This document shows, piece after piece, positions 55,865 through 64,000 of a stretch of DNA of 64,000 nt. Under the pieces are notes generated by a model. That model had not been told where the DNA came from. It saw only the letters and a program-made list of their open reading frames with translations, and searched no databases. The position numbers were made by a program, and so were the translations under genes. The stretch is from Rhodoferax sp. (lineage in GTDB: Bacteria > Pseudomonadota > Gammaproteobacteria > Burkholderiales > Burkholderiaceae_C): positions 1-64,000 of the forward strand of contig NZ_JAUSLE010000007.1 in the NCBI RefSeq assembly GCF_030646845.1, written 5' to 3'. Every line of letters begins with the position of its first letter. Within the stretch, counting starts at the first letter, position 1.

Positions 55865-57154
55865 TCAGGCCGACGCGCGCTGCCCTTTCAACCAGCGCAG
55901 AGCGCCCTCACCCGCTGCCTTGCCGCTGGCGAAACAAGCTGTCAGCAAATAGCCGCCGGTCGGGGCTTCCCAGTCCAGCATCTCGCCGGCGCAAAACACG
56001 CCGGGTAACTGCTCCAGCATCAGGTTTTGATCCGTGACCTCAAACAGCACGCCACCCGCCGTGCTGATGGCTTCATCAATGGGGCGCGCTGCCACCAGCG
56101 TGATGGGCAGGGCCTTGATGGCTGCGGCAAGCTGGACGGGGTCGTTCATCTGCTCTTTGCTAACCAACTCATGCAGCATGGCGGCCTTGATGCCATCGAT
56201 GCTCAGGCGGCTTTTGAGGTGGCTGGAGAGCGAACGCGAGCCGCGTGGATGTCGCACTTCGGCCAGCACGCGTTCAGCCGGCATGTCGGGCAGTAAGTCA
56301 AGCTGAAAAGTGGCCTGCCCATTGCGGATGATGTCGTCGCGCAGCAGGCTGGAAGCCGCGTAAATCAGGCTGCCCTCCACGCCGGTGGCAGTCGCTACAA
56401 ACTCACCTTTGCGGTGAAAGCTGACGCCCTGCGAAGTCGTCAGACTGATCGCCACCGATTTAAAGGGTTGACCCGCAAACCGGCTGGCGAAATGTTCGCT
56501 CCAGCCGCCCTGCACATCGAAGCCGCAGTTGGTCGGCAGCAGGGGCGCCACCGCCACGCCACGCGCCTGCAGCCAGGGCACCCAGGCCCCATTGGAGCCC
56601 AGTCGCGCCCAACTGCCGCCGCCCAAGGCAAGCACCACGGCATCGGCCTGGGCCTGCACCGGACCTTGCGGGGTGTCGAAGCTCAAGTGCGTGGGTGCGG
56701 TGTCGCTGGTGCTGTCAGTGCCCCAGCCGGTCCAGCGGTGCCGCATATGAAACTGCACACCCGGCCCCGAAGCCGGATGACGCAGGCGGTGCAACCAGGC
56801 GCGCAGCAGGGGCGCGGCCTTCATGTCAGCGGGAAATACCCGACCCGACGTGCCGACAAAGGTGTCCACCCCCAGGCCTTTGGCCCACTCCCGCACGTGC
56901 GGGCCGTCAAAGCCCTGCAGCAAGGCCTCGATCTGGGCACGCCGGGCACCGAAACGGGAGGCGAAAATATCAACTGGCTCCGAATGCGTGAGATTGAGCC
57001 CACCTTTGCCGGCCAGCAGGAACTTGCGTCCCACCGAAGGCATGGCGTCGTACAAATGGACAGCCACACCGGCCGCCGACAACACGTCAGCGGCCATCAG
57101 ACCCGCGGGCCCACCACCGACCACAATCACCTTTTTCATTGCATCACTATTCAC
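55865..57154 (-). CDS. FAD-dependent oxidoreductase (BaiN/HI0933-like)
   Basis: A 429-residue flavoprotein: KKVIVVGGGPAGLMAADVLS (FAD dinucleotide fold), VGRKFLLAGKGGLNLTHSEP (the typical HI0933 family block), VVLALGGGSWARLGSNGAWV, and C-terminal GVFCAGEMLDWEAPTGGYLL with FASGKAAGEGAL. Relatives include BaiN bile-acid reductase; substrate here unknown. An internal ATG at 57139 (MKKVIVVGG) is the other likely start. Confidence 0.9.
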   Translation of the reverse strand: MNSDAMKKVIVVGGGPAGLMAADVLSAAGVAVHLYDAMPSVGRKFLLAGKGGLNLTHSEPVDIFASRFGARRAQIEALLQGFDGPHVREWAKGLGVDTFVGTSGRVFPADMKAAPLLRAWLHRLRHPASGPGVQFHMRHRWTGWGTDSTSDTAPTHLSFDTPQGPVQAQADAVVLALGGGSWARLGSNGAWVPWLQARGVAVAPLLPTNCGFDVQGGWSEHFASRFAGQPFKSVAISLTTSQGVSFHRKGEFVATATGVEGSLIYAASSLLRDDIIRNGQATFQLDLLPDMPAERVLAEVRHPRGSRSLSSHLKSRLSIDGIKAAMLHELVSKEQMNDPVQLAAAIKALPITLVAARPIDEAISTAGGVLFEVTDQNLMLEQLPGVFCAGEMLDWEAPTGGYLLTACFASGKAAGEGALRWLKGQRASA

Positions 57155-57188
57155 GGTTGACCACTTCTATTCACTGTTAATTACGGTT

Positions 57189-60100
57189 TCAGGCGGTATT
57201 GCCATCCACGATTTCCACCAGGGCACCCTGCCCGGTCAGGAATCCGGCCCGGACCACGTCATCCGGATAAATGGCCTGCACGGCCGCGCGATATTGCCGT
57301 AGCTGCGCGACCAATGCGGGCTGGTCTTGCGGTGCCTGGGCCGACTTGTAGTCCAGCACCCACCAGTGGCCCGCATGGCCGGCGTCCTTGCGCTGCACCA
57401 GGCGGTCCAGCCGCAAGGGCTCGCCCTGGTACATCAGGTCGATCTCGTTACCCTGCCAGTCCACCACAGCCTTGTCCCAGGCCCAGGCGCCCTCGCCCTG
57501 CAAAATGCGCCCGGCCATGGCCGCCGCTTGCGCCCCCTGTTCCGGTGTCAGCTCAAACTCGCGCACCACAGCGGCTGTGTTGTTTGGCGAAATATCGCCC
57601 CATTCCAGCAACCGGTGCATGGCCTTGCCCGTACGGGCCACCGGGGAGTCTACGTCATCATCGGGGCTGACTGCCCCTTCTTCTGCTTCGCTTTTGATAG
57701 CGGGTTGCGCATACTCCACGGGGACCAGGGGCAGCTCCTTCATATAAAACACATTGACGTCAACCGTGACGGCGCTGCTCGCTGGCGGCAGATGCCCGAC
57801 AGGCGTGACCTCGGTCGCCAAATTGGAGAGACGCTGCCACCAACTGCGCTCGGCCGCCCGGTAGGGCTCGATACTGGAAATCGCCAGCGTGTGCCGCGCG
57901 CGCGTCAACGCCACATACAACGCGTTGAGTTCTTCGCGCTGACGCTCCATCCTCTCCGCGTCCAGCGTGGGCACGACGCAGGCCGGTGGCTGGCTCTCGC
58001 TGGCGAGGAACACAAATTTGTTCGGCCAGGCCGCCTCACCGGGCCAGTCCACGAGCACACCCATGGTCTCGGCGTTGCGCTCGGGGGTGTCGGTGTCCAG
58101 CAGCAGCACCGCCTGCGCCTCCAGGCCCTTGGCGCCGTGGATGGTCAGCAGGCGCACCGCCAAGGGGTTGACTGCGGCGGGCGCCAGCACACCACCGGCC
58201 TTCAGGGCGCGGACAAAGGCGTATGGCGTGGCGTAACGCCCGCCGCCCAATTGCAGCGACACACTGAGCAGCGCCCGCAGATTGGTCAGCACCGTGTCCC
58301 GCTGGTTGGCGGGTGCCGCCGCCGCAAAGCGGGCCAACACGTCGTCATCCGTGTAGATGGCCTGCAACGCGTCGTGCGGCGGCAACTGGTCGACCCAGCC
58401 TTTCCATCGCATCAAATGGGTCGCTACCCCCCGTCCATCCAGCGTGGACAGCTCTGATTTTTGTAGCAAATCAAACCACGGCAAATCCAGCTCACGCTGC
58501 TGCAGTGCGAGTTGCACCAGGGCGTCATCCGCCAGGCCGAACAGCGGCGACTTGAGAGCCCGCGCCAGGGACAGGTCGTGCCGGGGCGACACCAGCACAT
58601 CCAGCAGGGCCACCACATCCTGTACTTCGCAACAATCGATCAGATCGGTTTTTTCACCGATCTGGGCGGCGATGTGCAGCTTGCGCAACTCCATCTGCAA
58701 GGGCATGAGAGCAGCCCGCTTGCGCGACAGCACCATCACGTCGGCGGGCTGCAGGCCCGCGCTTGTGAGCTGCTGGGCAATCCAGGCGGCCGCCTGGCGC
58801 GCTTCCAGCGTGCGCAGGGTTTCTTCCGGCAGTTCGCGCGGGGTGGTGAGGCTGTCACGCCATTCGGCCGCCGGTGACCCACCCAATTCCTCATCGACGC
58901 CATCTGCTTCTCTTGACGCCCCCGCCCCACCTGCCGGCCGTGGAACCGGCGGCAATTTGCACACCAGGCCAGCCTCGAAAGAACTGGTGGTGTGCCGGCG
59001 AAAACCTTCATAGCCATCAGCCTCAGTCGCCACGGCCATGGCCGCATTCACGGTGGCGATCACGCCGGTGGCGTTGCGCCGGGTGTGGTCGCAGCTGAGC
59101 AAATCACCGCCAAGGCCGTCGCGCACAAAGGCCTGCGCCGCCTTGAACACCTGCGGTTCGGCGCGGCGAAAACGGTAAATGCTTTGCTTGGGGTCGCCCA
59201 CGATGAACACACTGGGCGCCGTCGCGCCAGCACCACCGCTGGCGCCGCCGCCAGCGCCCGCATAGCCGCTGAGCCACGAGCGCAGCGCCTGCCACTGCAG
59301 CGGGTTGGTGTCCTGGAACTCGTCAATCAACAGGTGTTTGATGCGGGCATCCAGGCGCTCCTGCACCCAGCCCGAAAGCATGGGGTCGCCCAGCATCACC
59401 AGCGCAGCGCGCTCCACATCATTCATGTCCACCCAGCCGCGCTCGCGTTTCAGCGCGGCGAACTCGTTGAGCAGCACCCGGGTGAGCCGCGCCATGCGTT
59501 GCTGGTAGACCCAGGCCGCGTGTTGCAGGCGAGCTGCTACCACGCGCAACACCAAGTCCTGCGCGTCGCGCACCAGTTCAATACCGGCGATCTTCTCGCC
59601 AAACTTGCGCGGCGTGCCCTTCTCGGTCAGCAAGGCGGAAAACGCGGCCGATATGTCGCCGGCAGACAGCGCCGTTTCAAGCTCAACCCCTTTGGCTGAA
59701 AACGTCCTGGCGCTGGCGCCACCCAAGGCTTTGGCGGCATCGAGCAGGGTTTGCCAACGAAGTGGATGGGCGCTCAGAAAGTCATCCGGCGCAGCCAGCC
59801 CGGCAAATTCGGGGTACTGGTCGCAGAAATGCAGCACCGACTCACTCACCACGCCGTGGGCGTCGGCCAGGGCAAACTCGGTGCGCTTGTCCAGCGCCGT
59901 CTGCAAGGCTTTTTCGGTTTGCGAACGGCCATGCTCGAACACCACTGCTTCAAAGTCGGCCTTGCGTTCGACGTCACGTACCAGTGCCGCATAAAAACGC
60001 CGCCACACCAGCGCCTTGGCCGGGGCATCGTCCTCCAGCAACTCGTAATTGGCGGGCAATTCCATCTGCTGCAGAACAGCCAGCGGCGCAGTGCGCAGCA

Positions 60101-60566
60101 ACGCGGCAAACCAGCTGTGAAAGGTGCGCACCTGCACCTGCCGCCCACTGGCAAGAATGCTTTGATATAGATTTGATAGCTGCTCAGGCAGCATGGACGG
60201 GGGCTGGAGGTCGTTTTCAATCAAAACACCACGGTCCCGCAGCTCTTTCACCAGTGTTTCGTTGTCCGCGTCAGCAAAGTCGGCGAGCCATTTGTACAGC
60301 CGCTCCCGCATCTCGCTGGCCGCCCGCTTGGTGAAGGTGATGGCCAGAATCTCATGCGGCTGCACCCGCAAGGTCCCATCCTGCGCGTCAACACCATCGA
60401 GCAGCGCGCGCACGATGCGCGACACCAGCATCCAGGTTTTGCCGGCGCCGGCGCAGGCTTCGACCGCCACGCTGCGGCGTGGGTCGCACGCAATTTTGTA
60501 GAACGCTTCGGGGCGGACGAGCTGGCCGTTGTGTTCGTAGGCGGGCTGGTCTTGTTGATCAGGCAT
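57189..60566 (-). CDS. UvrD/REP-type helicase-nuclease, AddA-like
   Basis: A 1125-residue subunit for double-strand-break repair. The N-terminal ATPase has EACAGAGKTWMLVSRIVRAL (Walker A) and ILAITFTKRAASEMRERLYK (motif Ia). DEFQDTNPLQWQALRSWLSG is Walker B, FIVGDPKQSIYRFRRAEPQV is motif III, and LLTIHGAKGLEAQAVLLLDT lies near 810. The C-terminal region has a RecB-like nuclease block (LDRLVQRKDAGHAGHWWVLD, YKSAQAP). I start at the ATG at 60566. Two stretches are encoded by dispersed repeats in frame. The partner nuclease gene lies 460 bp upstream on the same strand. Confidence 0.9.
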   Translation of the reverse strand: MPDQQDQPAYEHNGQLVRPEAFYKIACDPRRSVAVEACAGAGKTWMLVSRIVRALLDGVDAQDGTLRVQPHEILAITFTKRAASEMRERLYKWLADFADADNETLVKELRDRGVLIENDLQPPSMLPEQLSNLYQSILASGRQVQVRTFHSWFAALLRTAPLAVLQQMELPANYELLEDDAPAKALVWRRFYAALVRDVERKADFEAVVFEHGRSQTEKALQTALDKRTEFALADAHGVVSESVLHFCDQYPEFAGLAAPDDFLSAHPLRWQTLLDAAKALGGASARTFSAKGVELETALSAGDISAAFSALLTEKGTPRKFGEKIAGIELVRDAQDLVLRVVAARLQHAAWVYQQRMARLTRVLLNEFAALKRERGWVDMNDVERAALVMLGDPMLSGWVQERLDARIKHLLIDEFQDTNPLQWQALRSWLSGYAGAGGGASGGAGATAPSVFIVGDPKQSIYRFRRAEPQVFKAAQAFVRDGLGGDLLSCDHTRRNATGVIATVNAAMAVATEADGYEGFRRHTTSSFEAGLVCKLPPVPRPAGGAGASREADGVDEELGGSPAAEWRDSLTTPRELPEETLRTLEARQAAAWIAQQLTSAGLQPADVMVLSRKRAALMPLQMELRKLHIAAQIGEKTDLIDCCEVQDVVALLDVLVSPRHDLSLARALKSPLFGLADDALVQLALQQRELDLPWFDLLQKSELSTLDGRGVATHLMRWKGWVDQLPPHDALQAIYTDDDVLARFAAAAPANQRDTVLTNLRALLSVSLQLGGGRYATPYAFVRALKAGGVLAPAAVNPLAVRLLTIHGAKGLEAQAVLLLDTDTPERNAETMGVLVDWPGEAAWPNKFVFLASESQPPACVVPTLDAERMERQREELNALYVALTRARHTLAISSIEPYRAAERSWWQRLSNLATEVTPVGHLPPASSAVTVDVNVFYMKELPLVPVEYAQPAIKSEAEEGAVSPDDDVDSPVARTGKAMHRLLEWGDISPNNTAAVVREFELTPEQGAQAAAMAGRILQGEGAWAWDKAVVDWQGNEIDLMYQGEPLRLDRLVQRKDAGHAGHWWVLDYKSAQAPQDQPALVAQLRQYRAAVQAIYPDDVVRAGFLTGQGALVEIVDGNTA
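57689..57732. repeat. Dispersed repeat copy inside the addA-like gene (1)
   Basis: CGCTTTTGATAGCGGGTTGC, GCATACTCCACGGGGACCAG: a shortened copy translated in frame as VPVEYAQPAIKSEAEEG. Confidence 0.55.
60155..60217. repeat. Dispersed repeat copy inside the addA-like gene (2)
   Basis: AATGCTTTGATATAGATTTG, ATAGCTGCTCAGGCAGCATG, GACGGGGGCTGGAGGTCG: a clear copy translated in frame as QPPSMLPEQLSNLYQSIL, near the helicase N-terminal third. Confidence 0.65.
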
Positions 60567-60610
60567 TGTTGGCTCCCGCCGGGGTCTGATTGGCTTTAGC
60601 CGGGAGGTTT

Positions 60611-60997
60611 TTCCCCCACTCACTCCCCCCCGCCCCTCTCCCGCCCCGCCGGGCGGAAGAGGGGAGCCTCATTTGACCGTTGGCCTTCGGTGAGGGGGAA
60701 ACTGGGGACTGCTGCAACTGTGCTTGCGCGTTACGGCCCGTGTTAACAGTTGGGGCTGGCTCCAGCATCTCAGTGCGGCACGGGCGGCCGCTAAGCGGCC
60801 GCGACGAGACAAAAAAAGACATCGCGCGCACTGCCTGTTTCAGCCCGCCAGTCTCCGACGCTCGGAACTCGCGCCCTGAATTCTTGCCGCGCCAAGCACA
60901 GTGGTAACCAACCCCTGTAATTCCGTTGCCGGAGCGCAGAAACAAAATGAGGCTCCCCTCTTTCGCCCGGCGGGGCGAGAGAGGGGCTGGGGGAGTG
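60611..60997. mobile_element. Inverted-repeat element between addA-like and addB-like genes
   Basis: The left arm 60611-60674 and right arm 60944-60997 are inverted copies differing at a few positions and a short indel. They share GAGGCTCCCCTCTT, CGCCCGGCGGGGCG, GAGAGGGG and GAGTGAGTGGGGGAA. They enclose 269 bp with no convincing gene; frames in it look accidental. The build suggests a MITE or a pair of REP-like copies facing each other. No target-site duplication was obvious. The flanks 60567-60610 and 60998-61028 hold nothing recognised. Confidence 0.6.
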
Positions 60998-61028
60998 AGT
61001 GGGGGAAGCAAACCAAACAAAACTGAAA

Positions 61029-63542
61029 TCACGCCAATTCCCAAAAATCTTTTCGACACAAGCCCCGCGCAGCGCAAAACTCGCAAGCCTTGCCCTCCCC
61101 CAACGCCGGCATCAGTGCGCCCGCCGCAATCCGAGCCATGTCGTTAGCAATGCCCTCCAGCAACTGATCACGCAATACAACAATGTCGGGCTGCGCATAG
61201 CTCCTGGTGGCATCCTTCTCCCCCACATTGACATAAGCCGCAGCCAGTGTGTCGTCCGTCAACAAGGCCGCATAGAACGCAAGCTGGGTGTCTTCCAGCG
61301 ACTCCTTGATGCGCTGGGCGGTGGTGCTGCGCGCTTCGGTTTTGTAATCGATCACCAGCGCGCTGCCATCAGCCAGACGGTCAATGCGGTCGATCTTGCC
61401 AACCAGGTTCAAGCGCCCCAGCGGGGTCTCTTTCCAGGCCTCGGCCTCAAGGAAGGCGGCACCACTGGCCTCGTGATCAGCCAGCCATTGCAGGTAGCCC
61501 GCGCGCACGCGCGGCCAGGCAGCGGCAAAAGGAAGGAATTCACTCTGCGACAAACCCAGCTCTTGCGTCGCTTGCTCAGCCGCTACATTAATCATAGCTA
61601 CCCGGGCAGATAATTCGGGGGCTGGCGCCTGATTCAATGATTCATGAAAGAGCTTGAGGACGTGATGCAGCCAGTTGCCGAAATCCCGCTTTCCCAGCTC
61701 CAAGTCCAGCTCATCCGGCTCTTGCAGCTTGAGCTGGCGCAGCGCAAAAAACCGGTACGGGCAGCGGCGCAGATCCTCGTAGGCGGTACTGGAGAGCCGG
61801 GTCAGCGGCAGCTCGTCGCCCGTCGGGCTGGGCATGGCGCAGGGCTGCGGTGCCAAGGTGCGCACGACGCGGGGGTCGGGAGAAAGTTCAGTGGCCTGCT
61901 GCAGCCGAAGCTCCTGGACAAAGCCGCTGGCCATCAGGTGCTCGCCACCTTCACTCTGGCGCCACAGCACGTCGACATTCGGAAATTGCAGGGCGTAGCG
62001 CCAGGCGGCCCGCGCGGCATCGGCCAGCTGCTCGCGCGATGGCAGCCCGAGCAGCGCGCGCTGGGCCGGGGTCCACATGCCGGGCGGCTCGGGCGACAGG
62101 GGCAATCGAATTTCGTCACAGCCGGGGAACACCACGGCCGCCAAGGGACGGCCCAGCACTTGGCTCAAGGGCAGAATGACCACCTGCGCGTGCGCCGGGT
62201 GTTCCGGAGAGAAACTCGCCCCTTCCATCGTCTGACTGACCCACGCCGTGAACTCATTGAGACCCATGCGTGTGGGCACATCCAGGAACTCAAACTCGGC
62301 CCCCTCACGCAGCCGCAGCGCGTCCAGCACGGCCTGCCCGGCCGGGTCCTGCAACAAGCCCGGCCATTGCCCCGCGCTTTGCAGGGCGGAGCGCAGATCC
62401 GCCAGCCAGCGCGCCAGTGGCCGGCCGGCCTGCAGACTGTCGCGCAGCGGTTTCACCTGCAGCGCCACCCCATCATTGACGGGCACCGAACGCCATTCGC
62501 GCACACCCATCCGGCGCCAGCTCGCCTCGGCCTGCGTCACGGCCAGTGGCTCGAACGCCGCTGAATTCTTGAGCCAGTCCAGCACCGCATCGGTGGAGGC
62601 GTCCCACGCACAGGCACGCAGCAAGTTCATCAGCGAGGCGGCAGCCCGCGTGGTGGACAGCTTCCAGCCGGTTTCGTCACGCACCGCCACGCCGCACCCG
62701 CCCAACATGGCGCTCACGCGACGCGTCAGCACCCGGTCCTGCGCCACCAGGGCCACCGGACCATGGCCAGCGGCCAGATGCGCCAACACACAGGCGGCAG
62801 CGCGATGCGCTTCGTCTTCTGCATCCTGCGCCGTGTGCAGCGCCACCCGGGCGGCGCCACTGTCCACATCCTGCGCAGCCAGCGGCGGCACCAACGACAA
62901 CACCAGCGCCCGCTCACCCAGGCGCTGCTGCAACGCAAGCGCCATCGGTTCGGCCTGGAAGCCTTCCAGCAGCACCAGCAAATCAGGCGCCGCGGAAAAA
63001 ACCGGATCAGACGGATAGCTTGAGCTTGCCGCCCATGCCAGCGCAATCTGCGCCGTCGCGGCCTCCAGCGCCAGCACGGTGGATTCCATGCCGGTGGAAA
63101 GCTCGGCAGCCAGACGCGCGCCCCAGGGGGCGCGGTCCATCGGCGCCACGGCAGCGGCGGTGCGGGCCAGGCTCCAGGCGGCTTCCATCACGCGTGCGCT
63201 GAGCACGCTCTCGTACGCCCCCAGTCCCGCGCGCGACAACAGGGAGGCGGCCGTCAGGACGTCGCGTGCGGCATCCAGCTGCATATCATCCCCGCCCGGC
63301 TCAAAGCCGCCCAGGCTACGGGTCCAGTTCATGGTGGTCTCGAACCGGGGAACAAAGTGCGCCTGCGCACCGTCTTGCCCCCTGAGCCAGGCGCTGCGGG
63401 CCTCCTGCATCAGTTGGGCATAGGGCACCAGCACCACGGTGCGCGACGGGTGCACCTCTTGGCGCGCCATCTCGGTACGGATCTGGCCCATGACCTTGTC
63501 CCATGTTGCCTGGGCAGGATGTTTTTTTGCTATTTCATCCAT
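61029..63542 (-). CDS. PD-(D/E)XK nuclease, AddB-like
   Basis: An 837-residue partner of the AddA-like helicase. The helicase-like N terminus is weak in motifs. The C-terminal RecB-type nuclease has LNLVGKIDRIDRLADGSALV and IDYKTEARS (the D...DYK active site). Four Cys, one in LRRCPYRFFALRQL and three in ACEFCAARGLCRKD, match the iron-sulfur staple of AddB. The same strand as the helicase, but with a 460-bp gap. A dispersed repeat copy at 61581-61629 is read in frame (ELSARVAMINVAAEQ). Confidence 0.88.
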   Translation of the reverse strand: MDEIAKKHPAQATWDKVMGQIRTEMARQEVHPSRTVVLVPYAQLMQEARSAWLRGQDGAQAHFVPRFETTMNWTRSLGGFEPGGDDMQLDAARDVLTAASLLSRAGLGAYESVLSARVMEAAWSLARTAAAVAPMDRAPWGARLAAELSTGMESTVLALEAATAQIALAWAASSSYPSDPVFSAAPDLLVLLEGFQAEPMALALQQRLGERALVLSLVPPLAAQDVDSGAARVALHTAQDAEDEAHRAAACVLAHLAAGHGPVALVAQDRVLTRRVSAMLGGCGVAVRDETGWKLSTTRAAASLMNLLRACAWDASTDAVLDWLKNSAAFEPLAVTQAEASWRRMGVREWRSVPVNDGVALQVKPLRDSLQAGRPLARWLADLRSALQSAGQWPGLLQDPAGQAVLDALRLREGAEFEFLDVPTRMGLNEFTAWVSQTMEGASFSPEHPAHAQVVILPLSQVLGRPLAAVVFPGCDEIRLPLSPEPPGMWTPAQRALLGLPSREQLADAARAAWRYALQFPNVDVLWRQSEGGEHLMASGFVQELRLQQATELSPDPRVVRTLAPQPCAMPSPTGDELPLTRLSSTAYEDLRRCPYRFFALRQLKLQEPDELDLELGKRDFGNWLHHVLKLFHESLNQAPAPELSARVAMINVAAEQATQELGLSQSEFLPFAAAWPRVRAGYLQWLADHEASGAAFLEAEAWKETPLGRLNLVGKIDRIDRLADGSALVIDYKTEARSTTAQRIKESLEDTQLAFYAALLTDDTLAAAYVNVGEKDATRSYAQPDIVVLRDQLLEGIANDMARIAAGALMPALGEGKACEFCAARGLCRKDFWELA
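61581..61629. repeat. Dispersed repeat copy inside the addB-like gene
   Basis: CGCTACATTAATCATAGCTA, CCCGGGCAGATAATTCGGGG, GCTGGCGCC. A copy translated in frame within the nuclease part, between the first Fe-S Cys and the DYK site. Confidence 0.6.
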
Positions 63543-63628
63543 AGCGGATGGCCGATCGGCGAAGGGGCTTGGTTTCTGTCACAATTTCCCCACTTGACCT
63601 GTACCGACCCTCCATCAAGGAAAACTCC

Positions 63629-63961
63629 ATGGCCAGCGAACTTATCAAACATGTGTCCGACGCTTCTTTCGAGGCTGATGTGTTGCAGTCCGTCCAACCC
63701 GTTCTGGTGGACTACTGGGCCGAGTGGTGCGGTCCCTGCAAGATGATCGCGCCCATTCTGGATGAGGTGTCCGCCGCCTACGAAGGAAAACTGCAGGTTG
63801 CCAAGATGAACGTCGACGAGAACCGCGACATCCCGGCCAAATTCGGCATTCGCGGCATCCCGACGCTCATGCTGTTCAAAGGCGGCCAACTGGCTGCGAC
63901 CAAGGTCGGCGCCATGAGCAAGGCGCAGATGACCGCCTTCATCGATCAGCAACTCGCCTGA
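63629..63961 (+). CDS. trxA: Thioredoxin
   Basis: A 110-residue thioredoxin 1 type: [20 protein letters not shown] with the redox WCGPC at about residues 32-36, [16 protein letters not shown] with the cis-Pro, and [13 protein letters not shown] at the end. AAGGA before the ATG at 63629 sets the start; an in-frame ATG at 63548 would add 27 unconserved residues. It reduces disulfides in ribonucleotide reductase and other proteins. The last 39 bases of the window hold no assignable gene. Confidence 0.95.
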   Translation: MASELIKHVSDASFEADVLQSVQPVLVDYWAEWCGPCKMIAPILDEVSAAYEGKLQVAKMNVDENRDIPAKFGIRGIPTLMLFKGGQLAATKVGAMSKAQMTAFIDQQLA

Positions 63962-64000
63962 TCAGGCCAGGTCTCCAGCCACTTGAGTTTCTCCCGCAGC

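Noticed and set aside
60680..60907. Possible gene within the inverted-repeat element
   Set aside because: Arg/Pro/Ser-rich composition, no ribosome site, and long open frames on both strands as expected of GC-rich DNA.
63961..64000. Tail of a minus-strand gene at the window end
   Set aside because: Two minus-strand frames stay open over only 39-54 bases; nothing allows a choice between them.

Overview
The window looks like chromosomal DNA of a betaproteobacterium of the order Burkholderiales, most likely Comamonadaceae (Rhodoferax/Polaromonas type). Pointers are the ilvBHC-pssA-leuA block, the sigma factor-DUF3619-DUF3106-RDD cluster, the dnaX-ybaB-recR block with the SRP RNA gene beside it, a proton-pumping pyrophosphatase, and many copies of a short dispersed repeat (GCTAT..ATAGC followed by ACGGGGGCT) that I associate with this family. 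The species assignment is inference; no database was searched.

Layout. 1-0.6 kb: remnant of a tyrosine integrase next to tRNA-Pro(TGG). 0.8-2.3 kb: aat-bpt, the two N-end-rule aminoacyl transferases. 2.4-4.3 kb: IclR regulator and PBP7-type endopeptidase. 4.4-10.4 kb (minus): ilvB-ilvH-ilvC, pssA and leuA, with a leucine-rich leader peptide and an attenuator before leuA. 10.7-13.6 kb: sigma factor, DUF3619, DUF3106, RDD, LOG. 13.6-20.6 kb: PII protein, NAD synthetase, GNAT/FemAB-like protein, CheW, WS/DGAT acyltransferase with an alpha/beta hydrolase, and soluble pyrophosphatase.

20.65-28.92 kb: a complete-looking filamentous phage (inovirus) prophage lies between the divergent genes for soluble pyrophosphatase (ppa) and membrane pyrophosphatase (hppA). 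Its order is repressor (minus), operator array, replication initiator, ssDNA-binding protein, four small ORFs including a membrane peptide and a zinc ribbon, major coat protein, a second coat-like protein with a C-terminal extension, minor coat proteins, TspB/pIII-like adsorption protein, DUF2523/pVI, Zot/pI, a small membrane protein, a gene on the opposite strand, a gene-free region and a small serine recombinase. An 18-bp direct repeat with one mismatch marks both ends.

29-40.5 kb: hppA with a fused OmpA-like domain, PF10118 hydrolase, lipoprotein, aldehyde dehydrogenase, HDOD protein, SDR, and the molybdopterin genes moaA-mobA-moeA. 40.5-48.5 kb: RND efflux pump and adaptor, rnhA and a yafS-like methyltransferase divergent from gloB-mltD. 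48.6-53.8 kb: orphan ABC binding protein, MAPEG protein, recR-ybaB-dnaX (dnaX carries an A9 slippery run backed by stops in both other frames), and a small basic protein. 53.8-64 kb: SRP RNA, a 7TMR-DISM diguanylate cyclase, a BaiN-like flavoprotein, an AddAB-like helicase/nuclease pair separated by a 390-bp inverted-repeat element, and thioredoxin.

The points I rate highest are the prophage with its coat-protein paralogue, the dispersed repeat translated in frame inside several housekeeping genes, the dnaX slippage cassette, the leu attenuator, the pyrophosphatase-OmpA fusion, and the inverted-repeat element between the recombination genes.
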